A stretch of DNA of 64,000 bases from Sacculina carcini (Eukaryota > Arthropoda > Thecostraca > Sacculinidae). The notes below the pieces were generated by a model. The model had not been told where the DNA came from. It saw only the letters and a program-made list of their open reading frames with translations, and searched no databases. Positions 1-9,900 of the stretch are shown here, piece after piece (the stretch's first letter is position 1; each line of letters begins with the position of its first letter). The stretch lies in contig OU696575.1 in assembly GCA_916048095.2 (NCBI GenBank), positions 5,675,501 to 5,739,500 on the forward strand, given 5' to 3'. A program made the translations under genes and the position numbers.

Positions 1-1047
1 GTTCGGCCGGTTATATAAATAACAAATACAAACAACAAGCTCATCTTACCTCCGGAAGAACTTTCTATTGATGAGTGTATGGTAAATTACTACGGCCACC
101 ATCCTACAAAACAATGCATCAGGAGCAAACCTGTGCGATTCGGTTTCAAACTGTAGAGCATATGTACGTCTGACGGTTTCATGCTTCACTCGGAACCTTA
201 TTGTGGATCAGCGACACAATTGGACAGTTCCGGGCTTGGACAAGCAGCAGCTGTCGTGTTGGGACTCGTTTCGAAATGCCAACTGAATCCTGATCACCAC
301 GTCACAATTGACAACTTCTTTTCTTCTGTGCCTCTTTTGGAGCAGCTTTCCGCGATGTGCATTGGAGGGACAGGCACTATCAGAAAAAATCGAGTGCCGA
401 AACATTCACATTTGATGCCCAGGAGCATGGTGAATAAGGAGAACCGAGACTGTGTCACTTCAGTCTTTTTTGATGACTTATCTTTAGTGAGATGGAAGGA
501 CAACAAAGCTGTCACAGTTATCATTAACAAACACGGTGTAGAGCCGCTCCATAAGATAGGACGTTGGAGCAATGAGCACAAAAATAAAATTATTATTTAT
601 ATGCCTACTGCCGTAGCTACATACAACAAACACATGGGATGAGTCGAGCTTCATGGCCAGTTTGTCGCCAATTATAGAGTTCGTATAAGATCTAAGAAGT
701 GGTGGTGGCATTTGTTCGTATGAAACATAAATTCATGTGTTGTCAACGGATAGCTTCTTTACAGAAAATGGGACATGATCTGTCACTCCTAGATTTCATG
801 CGTCAATGTGTAATGGAAACAACCCGCCATGGCACAGGCTCATCACAGCCCGGTACTCGACCCCTACCAATGGTAGGTTCGGCGGCCGGAAGCAATGTAC
901 GCTGGGAAGCAACTGGATATTGGCCAGAAAAAGCTAGCAACAAATATGGCCGCCGCCGTCGTTGTTTCAGGAGGTCGGCCTATATTTGTGTAAAATGTCA
1001 AGTTCTATTGCACCCAGAATGCATACAAGAATACCACACCAGATGAT
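1..1047 (+). pseudogene. piggyBac transposase relic, C-terminal part
   Basis: This is the C-terminal two thirds of a piggyBac-family DDD transposase, which cuts and pastes DNA at TTAA sites. The frame enters from the left edge. The first catalytic region SIDECMV lies near base 65 and the second, HVTIDNFFSSVPLLE, near 298-345, followed by the family's RWKDN motif near 490. The third aspartate, usually in a GVD context just after YNKHMG, is gone: a stop and VE replace it near 640. A TAG near 153 probably replaces a Trp codon after RFGFKL. Further stops occupy 640-1040. A cysteine-rich tail near 990-1020 (VKC..LLHPEC) resembles the zinc-binding C-terminal domain of this family. It is dead. It is not a copy of the piggyBac at 4654-6570, because the residues differ extensively. 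Confidence 0.85.
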
Positions 1048-1104
1048 TTTGTAGAGCAAAGATTTAATTGATTGCTCGAGCTAGAGCTCGAGTGGACGTA
1101 CGTA

Positions 1105-1388
1105 CATCCACTTACAAACGCACAACCCACACCGCTGGCCGACTTAGATCCATCAGTGTACACAGCAGTATACCGTCCGTAAGAATGAATTCGCTCCAGT
1201 GTGTTTGAGCGAAGCACACTGGGCACTGTACGGTGTTTCGGCAGAGCTGCTAGCGATACGTCAACATCGGGTGTGACCAATTCCCATGGTGACTCCGCCG
1301 TGTATTCTTGTCTGAGGACGTCGTTAGCACCCATCCCGCGTGACTGCCTTTATTTTGTTGCAAAACACAGAACACTGAGTTCCTGGAG
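1105..1388 (-). pseudogene. LINE RNase H-domain fragment
   Basis: Reading leftward from about 1388, this strand encodes part of a LINE ORF2 C-terminus, including the RNase H start AVYTDGSKSASGVGCAFVSG. It is closely related to the LINE inserted at 47080-49890: both share the phrase MGANDVLRQEYTAESPWELV and differ at few residues. The match stops at about 1105 in this strand's 3' direction and at 1388 upstream, where sequence from a different LINE region in the opposite orientation begins. It is a short rearranged piece with no complete domain. Confidence 0.8.
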
Positions 1389-1460
1389 TGACCGGCTCTT
1401 CGTCGAACTGCGTACTTGCCCGGCCTACGACCGCTACTGGGTCTATCGCTGCGCTCGATA
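1388..1460 (+). repeat. Short duplicate of LINE ORF1 sequence
   Basis: This stretch closely matches 2333-2405, the region that encodes GDRLF, RTCP and the YWVSRCAR residues before the zinc knuckle of the ORF1 fragment downstream. It abuts the opposite-strand RNase H fragment, so the junction near 1388 is a rearrangement. I see nothing recognisable in 1461-1650. Confidence 0.65.
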
Positions 1461-1650
1461 ATAATGATGCGCACATATTTTCATTCCCATCACCAATCTA
1501 GTAATCATTGTAAGCAACGCTGTAATCAACGCTCGGGCGTTTCTGTGAGCGGCGTCTTGGGATTCGAACTTTGCGAATCGAGATGGGAGATAAGGACCAG
1601 GATACCTCCGGCGAATGTTGCGTGTAACATATCGTCCGGCGACTCGGCCA

Positions 1651-2560
1651 GGTGGATTGGGTGTTCGCTTTGTTCCACTTAGGCGCACACCAGATGTGCA
1701 TCTCTGAGTGGCGTAAAACGGACCACATACGGCAGGTCAATTGGGTCTGCTCACTGTGCCTATCTAAGGCTAAGCTAGCGCTTCAGATCCAGCAGGATGT
1801 GTCTCGCATGCGGGAGCGGCTTGGTGCCCTTGAGTCGACGCTCTGCTCGATTGATTGGAAGCAACCGCAGTCGATCACTGATGTTGCGGCAGCTCCGGTA
1901 AAGAGGCCCACTATGCGGTCGTCCTACAATCTCGAGGCAAGTCACCACTGAGTCCCAAGAAGATTGCAAGGTTGCTTCGCGACGTCCATGTTGAGTCGTC
2001 CAGACAATCCACAAAGGGTGGGCTAATCATCAGGTGCGCCTCTTCCCACGATGCCGAGCGAGCGTTGAACTGTGTGCGTTCAGCTGATCCACAGATTGAG
2101 GCTTACTGTACCAAAGCGGCATCTCTCCGACCTAAGGTCACACTCGCCAACGTGCCACTGGATCTCGAGACGGACTCGTTCGTTGAGCTTATTCGCCGAA
2201 AAACCATGTTCTGGGCGCTCTACCTGTTAGAGCTATGAAACTGCCCTTTTTCAACAGAATTCGTAACGACACTCGCCACGCTGTCCTTTCGATAACACCA
2301 GAGTCCTCCGCCAGAGCGGCCATCCGGTCTGTGGGTGACCGGCTCTTCGTGGAACCGCGTACTTGCCCGGTCCACGACCACTACTGGGTCTCCCGCTGCG
2401 CTCGTTGTGCGGGGCTTGGATACAGTGAAGCGAGGTGCATGCGGGCCGAAACGTGTGGCCACTGTGCTGGACCCCATCGTTCCTTTCAATGCGACCGTAC
2501 ACTACCGGATAAGTGCAACAACTGTGCTTCCTCCTCTCGCCCTCAAACTCATTCTGCTTT
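1651..2560 (+). pseudogene. LINE ORF1 (Gag-like, zinc-knuckle) fragment
   Basis: This is a broken nucleic-acid-binding ORF1 protein of a LINE. The first part (near 1690-1770) has cysteines and a HLGAHQMC stretch resembling a PHD-type finger. A helical segment follows near 1770-1860 (SRMRERLGALES). After a stop at about 1950 and a frame change, the middle part (1972-2238) resembles the domain that precedes the knuckles in such ORF1 proteins. The last part (2335-2530) carries cysteine-histidine knuckles: RCARCAGLGYSEARC, then CGHCAGPHRSFQC, then a partial CNNC. At least three frame changes disrupt it. Assignment to a clade is uncertain. Confidence 0.7.
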
Positions 2561-2829
2561 CCTATCTTCATGCCCTTCGTTAATCTCAGTTCGCAACTCC
2601 ATTCGTCATTGCACTGCTACATCTGATGATATTTTGCCTCAACCCTCCTCCCTCTCATTTCCTGCCGCTCCAGCCTCTAGTCTATTCCGTCTCCCTCTCA
2701 ACATCTCTTCCCTTCCGTCTACCTAACAACCTCTCGGCCTGACTACTTCCTCCAACATCATCCTTCTCTGATTCTCTCCCCTGTGATCATCTTCCTCAGC
2801 TCTCCCTCCGCCCCCAGTTCATGTACAAT

Positions 2830-4547
2830 ATACGCAACATTCTCAAGCATCTCTTTCTGTCGGACTCCTCAATACTCGATCCTGTCGCCACAAAACAACT
2901 TATCTGTCCCGTCTGGTCTCCTCCCATCTCTTATCCATTCTATGCTTTGTTGAAACTTGGTTGCTGGACACCGATCTTCCATATTTTCTATCTAACATCC
3001 CCTCCAATTTTTCCTTCATCCATAAAGCCAGAACCGATCCCAAATCCCCTGGAGGTGGAGTGGGCTGTATGTTTTCTAAGTCTCTTTCTATTTCTCTTCT
3101 ACCTGATCATATTCCTCCCCCTTCTTCCTTTGAGTTCATTTATCTTTTCCTTTCGTCGTATCTATCCTATCCAAAATTTTGTATTCTTATTGTTTATCGA
3201 CACAACCATCCTTGCACTACTTCATCATGTTTCTCCGAATTCTCCTCTCTTATTGAAGCTATTGAACCTTCCATTTCTAGTTGTTATCTTGTCATCGGCG
3301 ATTTTAATTTCTGGGTCGAATGTCCTGCTATTTCCTCATATTCGTCGAATTATATCTCTCTCCTTGGTTCCCATGTTCTTGTATCTCCTGTTTCTTCTCC
3401 CACACACATTTCGGGCCACACTCTTGATTTAGTTATTTTCCCTTCTCCTGTCCTATCTACCGATTCTCCTCCTTCCTTCGAAGTTTTTATCCTCCCCCTC
3501 GACTCTTCCTTCTCTGACCACAGTCTCATTCTTACCTCACTTCCTGCCCACGGACCTCCTAATTCATTGCCTTCCCCCACCTTTTCTCGCAACTGCAAAT
3601 GATTCGACTCTTTAATCTTTCAGTTCGTTCCCGCAAATTATTTCCCTCTACATATTCTTCACTCTCTTCCTCCCTCCGATATATATATATCCTCTCCTCT
3701 TTTCTACTCTATCCCTCATTAACAACCACATGTTCCCTCTGACTCTCCGTTCTTCCCGTCCTCGTTCTTCTCAGAATAATCCTAACCCCAATCGCCTGAA
3801 ACATCGTTCAAGGGCGTTGGAGCGTGCCTGGCGACGATGGCCCCTGCGGTAGGGGATACGAATACTGCCTCCGTACACGCTGCGTGTCGTAAGAGGCGAC
3901 TAAAAGCGGACACTGCTTCTTCCCCCCTATACTGCCATGTCAAAGGGGGAGTAATAATTCAGCAGAATTGGCACCCCCTTTGGAATTCTGCAACTGTCCC
4001 CTTTCCTATCCCTTCTCCTGGAATTAAAAAAAACTGCCGACGCACTCGCTTCTCATATGACTGGTCTACTTTGCTCGGCTCGCTCATTATATATTTCTTC
4101 TCTAGTATCCTCCAAGTAAACTGTTTAATCGACTTTCTTGTCTCTCTCGATATCCTAAAGCTCTCTGGAACACACTTGACTCCCTTTCTGGCATTCGATC
4201 AACATCTGTTGGTTCCTCCCTAACCGCTAACGAGCTCTCCTCCTATTTCACAAACAAAATCATTTCCGCACAATTTAGAATTCCTCCTGCCTTCCCCGTC
4301 ACATATATCACCTCCCTGTGCAAAGTCTCATCTTGACATTTCCGACTTCTTATCTCTTTTCTTCTCCCGTAAATTTATCTCGTCTCCCTCTGATCCGATG
4401 AACTTCAGTGTAATTGCTACTTCTAACCACGTCTCGACCAGCCTTCTTCTATCAAGCTTGTTCAATCACTCATCTGTTCTAGACTGGATTACTGCAGATC
4501 AATCCAATGCAACTGTCCTAAATCTTCCTTGAAAATTATCCAGCTTG
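2830..4547 (+). pseudogene. LINE ORF2 relic with AP-endonuclease domain
   Basis: The endonuclease (APE) domain of a CR1/L2-like LINE is readable in two frames. It begins near 2860 with LNTRSC, then VETWLLDTDLP. The ORF at 2961-3602 carries the catalytic signatures: GGGVGC, the VIGDFNFWVE block near 3290, SGHTLDLVI near 3410, and the SDHSLI histidine motif near 3515. The linker to the reverse transcriptase resumes after a repeat insertion near 3836-4036 and reads TADALASHMTGLL, then ALWNTLDSLSG. Downstream text near 4460-4545 matches the region after the polymerase core (ICSRLDYC). The catalytic RT core is absent. The sequence stops near 4547, where piggyBac-associated sequence seems to begin. 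Unusually C/T-rich. Confidence 0.75.
3836..4036 (+). repeat. SINE-like repeat, copy 1
   Basis: This ~200-bp repeat starts near CCTGCGGTAGG and contains the conserved core TGTCGTAAGAGGCGACTAAA (3884-3903). It ends in an A-rich tail (AATTAAAAAAAACT). It interrupts the LINE linker reading frame, and weakly similar 9-bp sequences (TGGCGACGA and TGCCGACGC) flank it as possible target duplications. Copy 2 lies at 20107-20303, and the 5' end of the LINE at 39830-42394 shares the same head. No tRNA-type A or B box is visible. It may be a short non-autonomous derivative of that LINE. Confidence 0.65.
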
Positions 4548-4653
4548 TAACTTTCGAGATGGCGGCACACGAAAAGTAAGTTTATTTTCACAGTCCTGTC
4601 AATTTTTCAAACTTTGACTGTGTATATATTCATGGGATATATATTTATGTATA

Positions 4654-6570
4654 ATGTCAAGCATAGATTGGGAACAAGTTTTGCAAATTAAGAGAGGTAC
4701 AGGTATTTTTCTCGCAGTGGTACCATATGGTACCGCTAGTGAGTTACGTGTACAAAATATTAATTTTGCTATATTTCTCAGATCTCTCTCTATAACCGAG
4801 ATATTGGATATACTGATGGACAATGATAAAAATCAAGTTGAACATGTCTTCATTGAACCTGCTGATGTTGCTGATATAACTGACGAAGATTCTGGTGATG
4901 AAAATCTAGATGGAGAATATAATGTCGATAACCTCTCAGGGAGACAGCTTTCTGCCCCAGCTGAATTATGCTCGCGTCGGTCTAATATCGACAATGAAGA
5001 AAGTGAAGATGAGATTGTAGAGGAACCTGTGATTGAGGATAGCTCTAATTCAACCAATAAACGGAAAAAGAATGTACAGAGAGTAGCTAAGCGGAAAGAA
5101 AAAAAGCAGCTAAATTTGACTCTTCACACATCATCTTCACACAGTGCAATATTTCCTGAAGGCAAATATTCAAAATACAAAGATTTTTCCCCTTCTGAGA
5201 TATTCGAAATATTTATTGATGAAGATATTCTCGACCACATGAAGAATGAAATGTCCAAATATTCACTCAAAAGAAATTGGCCAGATGTGAATGTTCAAAC
5301 TTCAGAGCTGAAAGTATTCTTAGCTATATTGGTGCTTAGTGGATACAATTGCACCCCGATAACTCACATGTACTGGTCAAGATCTGCCGATATATTCAAA
5401 GAAGCAGTATCAAATGCAATGAGGAGAGATCGATTTGACACCCTCAAAAATGCTTACACTTCAATACCAGCAACATAAATGCCCCTGATAAATATATCAA
5501 ATTACGACCACTAATTACTCATCTACAATAAAAGTTCATGCAACATTTCATTCCTAGCAGAAATATTTGCCATGACGAAGCAATGGTGGAATATTTTGGG
5601 AGGTATGGTTGCAAGCAGGCCATATGAAACAAACCAATTAGGTTTGGTTATAAGGTTTGGTGTCAAAATACTCCAAGTGGATATATGTGTGCTTTTGATG
5701 TATATCAAGGTAAAACATATCAAGGTGATGAATATACGGATAATTTGCTAGGGAAATGTCCATCAACAGTATTCTATCTCTTGAGTTATTACAATGAAGA
5801 GAAAAAGGTTCTCCCTTATCATTTCTTCAGTGACAATCTCTTCACCTCAATCCCATTGCTTGCTGAACTTCGAAAGAATGGTTATGATGCAACTGGCACT
5901 TTACGATCAAATCGTCTGGAAAAAAATTGTCCACTGAAATCAGTGTCATGCATAGATATATTAGACAGGGGATATTTTGATGATGTAACCGGTGAACGAG
6001 AAGAGACAGGAATCAATATTACGAGATGGAAAGACAACGCTGTTACAATGGCTTCAACATGTCTTCATGAAGATCCCATTGGAAAAGTTATGAATATGAA
6101 TATGGATATGGAATAAGTTATGAATATGGAAATGTATAAAACAAAAATATGGGTGGTACTGATCGTATGGATCAAAATATAAATGTTAATAGAATTTCAA
6201 TCAGGGGTAAAAAATGGTGGTGGGCTCTTTTCACCTGGCTGATTGATGCTAGCATTCAGAATGCGTGGATTTTAGCAAAAAAGGTGGGAAAAACAATGAT
6301 CACCTGCATTCCCGTAGAGAGATTGTTATGAGTTATCTACAGCGCTTTCAAGATCCTCCAAGATCTAAAAGAAGAAAGCCCAATTCAAAACCTGGCGAAT
6401 TAGAAGCTCGCTATGACCTATATGATCATTTCATTCAACCTACTCAGGATGGAGCAAGACGCAGATGCGACGGGGAATTGTGTGGAGCTAGATTACGTAC
6501 CCAGTGCTCAAAATGTGATGTCGGTTTATGCATTCAATGCTTCCAGAAGTATCATTGTCAAAGAAGCTAA
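4654..6570 (+). pseudogene. piggyBac transposase, full length but frameshifted
   Basis: A DDD-type piggyBac transposase read from ATG 4654. The N-terminal part has an acidic stretch and a basic nuclear-localisation-like stretch (NKRKKN, AKRKEKK). The frame stops at 5478 and continues after a shift; the first catalytic region reads NICHDEAMVEYFGRYG near 5560-5610, followed by an in-frame stop. The second is SDNLFTSIPLL near 5829-5862, and RWKDN lies near 6025. After another break the third catalytic Asp is intact in MGGTDRMDQN (6149). Reading ends with a C-terminal cysteine-rich finger (CDGELCGARL, CSKCDVGLCIQCF) and stop at 6570. There are three or four breaks, so no functional protein. The element's left TTAA could not be identified. 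Confidence 0.88.
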
Positions 6571-6629
6571 TAAAATAAATTTCATGTGAGGTATTTGTAT
6601 GGTATTTTGTGTGTTCATGTATTTGTGTG

Positions 6630-6633
<4 letters not shown>

Positions 6634-6700
<67 letters not shown>
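6634..6700. repeat. (AT)n microsatellite
   Basis: A nearly pure AT tract downstream of the piggyBac coding region. It is immediately followed by the end of a Penelope-like fragment. A second (AT)n tract at 6891-6923 lies on the other side of that fragment, as expected if the fragment sits in a microsatellite. Confidence 0.95.
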
Positions 6701-6703
<3 letters not shown>

Positions 6704-6889
6704 ATTGGTGTAGCCTGGAAGAATATTCTCATTCAGACAAACGAGATTAAACTGGATTGCCGCTTTGCAGTTTTCAATCTTCTTCTTTGTCGTCTCGATC
6801 GCTCGTGCGAGTTTTTGATGATCGCTGTTGAGCTTGTGCAGTAATTCGCCGATGTGTAACGTTTCGGAGCAGCCGGTCTCCATCCTCAT

Positions 6890-6890
<1 letters not shown>
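6701..6890 (-). mobile_element. Penelope-like element terminal (pLTR) fragment
   Basis: Read on the minus strand, this 190-bp piece encodes the start of a Penelope-like ORF: HQKLARAIETTKKKIENC, then FNLVC, then LPGYTNI. The same segment occurs on the plus strand at 33190-33380, after the GIY-YIG coding part of PLE2. Both copies terminate at the same sequence, GGCTACACCAATATC, followed by (AT)n. The fragment begins at a hammerhead-like motif. It is probably a solo terminal repeat of a Penelope-like retroelement inserted in (AT)n. Confidence 0.7.
6861..6888 (-). ncRNA. Degenerate hammerhead-ribozyme-like motif
   Basis: On the minus strand the order is TGAGGA, a GGAG/CTCC stem, then GAAAC. This matches the catalytic core order of the minimal hammerheads known in Penelope-like elements (CUGANGA, stem II, GAAA). 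The expected first C of the core is missing at the microsatellite border, so cleavage is doubtful. The homologous motif at 33190-33218 is better preserved. Confidence 0.4.
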
Positions 6891-6927
<37 letters not shown>

Positions 6928-6994
6928 ATCTTACTATATTGTATGTTCGCGTAATGTTTTGGTCTGTTATTTTGTACTCGTTATGTCCTAGTGG

Positions 6995-9900
6995 CATGGG
7001 CGTAAATCCTGGGGGGTATGGGGGGTATATATACCCCCCGACAAATTGGCCGGGGGGATGAATATGAAATTATACCCCCCGAGAATCCGGCTGAGAATTC
7101 GTGAAATGCTATCTATAAATGCCCACAAAAAGGGTGTGTGTTCATATCTAGGACTGTTCGCAAAAAAGCCGTGCAAACAGTGCATGTCGTTACTTTTACA
7201 GTAGAACAGTATAGTTTTTAGCTTTGCAAAGGGTATCCTTATGCATCACGGCACGTGCGCTCACCCATGATCCACTCTACTATTACGCACACGCGCATAC
7301 ATACAAGAACCCAACCCAAGACATGATCGTATGGACAATACACCAATATCATCTGGTGGACGGGAACGGGTCAATGAACTGGCTGTCTTCTACATCAAGC
7401 GCGTGCGTTTTCATTGCATGAACGTCGATTGCGCCTCCGTTTTTGGCACCAAAATGCGAATGATTGCAGCTGTGTGTGTACTCGGTATTGTGTTGTTGGC
7501 GTGTTAGCAGTCAATTGGCAAGCTCTACATTTGTCGCAAGGTGCACAGGTATGTTTTCTATATTCCTGTATTTATTAATTCAAAAGGAATCAATTACGAA
7601 AAAAGTTTGCATTAAGCCAGTGTCAAAATGGGTAGTTACGAAAAAGGTTCCTGGAGAATGAATGTCATATATACTTCTGAAAATATCTTCCGGGCGATGA
7701 AATTTCGCATCGTAATGCCAGGCTAGATTAGATTCAAGGTATACCCCCCGATAACTTGACTTGGCGAAGGATAAGACAAATACTGTAAATCCCGGCCATT
7801 AAAACATAATTTTCTTCCAAAATTGTACTCCATATTTTAGATGATAGGCTTAATATCTAGAGTTATATAAGGTCAAAACACATATTCTACCAAAGTTTTA
7901 TTCATCCATAGGAACCAGATGTGATACATGATGTAATATATCAATCATAATAAGGTACAAATATGTGCAAAAGTTTGATAAAGAACGTAAATTAACACGT
8001 AAATGATTGGAAGTAACATATTTTTCAACAAATTGTATATAGGATCAAATTCAGTTTTTAACAAATACTACCAGATAAAAGTTTATATTTTGGGTTGACT
8101 TAATTTAGCGTACTACTAAAAGCCGAATATTTATGATTATTGATGATATTATAGATGATTATTCCAGTGGTTTATGAGGGTAATCATGCCTGCCAGCTTG
8201 GACGCGAATATCCGCTCATTCATCTCGCTCACTGTGTCATCAATATCACCTGTGCGTATCTTATTGTTTGCCAACAAGGTCACCTAGCAGCGATGTATGC
8301 AAGGTTGAAATTGCCCACGCACATCTCTTGTAGTTATGCAATGACAGGAGCGTAGATACTAGGGAATGTAGGGTGTATCACCCCAATTTCGGGATTTTCA
8401 CCCGATGATTATTTCCCGAATGTGCATGTCCCTATGAGCAAAATTAAACAAAAGTGATCTGCCAAGATAGTAGTTGAAGACGTAGTTACCCCACTGATTA
8501 AGTAACAATACATATTTTTGAAAATTTGATAAATATGAGCAAGAGTGATATCGTACTGTGCTACTAAGCATAGATAATACCTTGAGCTGAGTTTTCCTTT
8601 CATTACATTTCATTTCATCCATAGCATGTAGCCATCTCTTCAAGTAGCGGTTCCACACGTTATTTTTACGGTGCTCGGGTCAAGTTTTATGCATATTTTT
8701 GGATGATTACTTATAAATTACTAATAACATTGTGCTCACCATTATAACATAAGTTTTTCGTTCACAATGTTTGCCTGCAGATTTCGGTGTGAGCATTGGA
8801 AATGTCTGAGAGTGGTGGTAAAAGAGCGGACATAAGAAAATATTTCGGAGCCTCTGTGTCGAATAATGATAAGTCCCGAAATGAATCTGGGACCAGTTTT
8901 CTCGCTGCTAAAAGTAATAGTGAAGCTGCTGAGCCCAATCAAATGGCAATGGGACACAGTGATGGTACATCAGCTGAAGCTGCTGAGCCCAATCAAATGG
9001 CAATGGTGCACAGTGCTAGCATAACATTCAACAATACACCTAATCAACCGAATGTCAACGACATTCCACCACTACGAACAAAAACACAGCGCATATATTT
9101 CCAGAACAAATGGTACACAATCTACAATTGGATCCATTACGAGCCAAGTTTGAAAAAGATTCTGTATTTTACCTGTGCCAAAGCGCACAGTATGGGCTTA
9201 TTCACCGTAAAGTTTGGGCGATCAGTGGAAAAAACGTTCATTAGCCGTGGATTTGGCAACTGGAAAAATGCACTGTGTAAGTTCCGTGAGCACAAGGCTT
9301 CCCATCAGCATAGATTTGCCACATCCCAGTTATGTGCGGTGGAGACAAAACCGGTGAACAGTATCATTGATGACGGCAAAAGAAAGCAGCAGCAAACAGC
9401 ATACACTTGCCTGACAAAACTGTTCACTTGTGCTCGTTACCTGCTGCGTCAAGGACTGCCGTTTCGGGGCAAGGATAAGCTGGAAGGAAACTTTTACCAG
9501 CTTGCAAGTATGATTGCTGCTGACGACAATGAGCTGAGGTGTCACATGCAGAGGACAACCAGCTTCGTATCTCCCAAGATACAGAATGAAATCATCGAGA
9601 TTTTCTGTCATCATATACTGAGGATTTTGGCAAAATCAATCAAAGAGGACCAATTATTTGGAGTTATTGTTGACGGAACACAGGACATAAGTGGCATAGA
9701 ACAAGAGTCCATCTGCATCCGACATGTTAATGATAACCTGACAGTCAGCGAGTCATTTGTCGGAATGTACAATACTCCAAACACCACGGGTGAGATTATC
9801 TGCAAAGTGGTATTAGACGTACTCACCAGACTCAGCCTTCCGCTCTCAGCTTTAAGAGCCCAAACATACGATGGTGCTGCAAATATGAGCGGTGCGTATA

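Noticed and set aside
3836..4036. tRNA-derived SINE head
   Set aside because: No A-box or B-box promoter pattern is visible in either copy.
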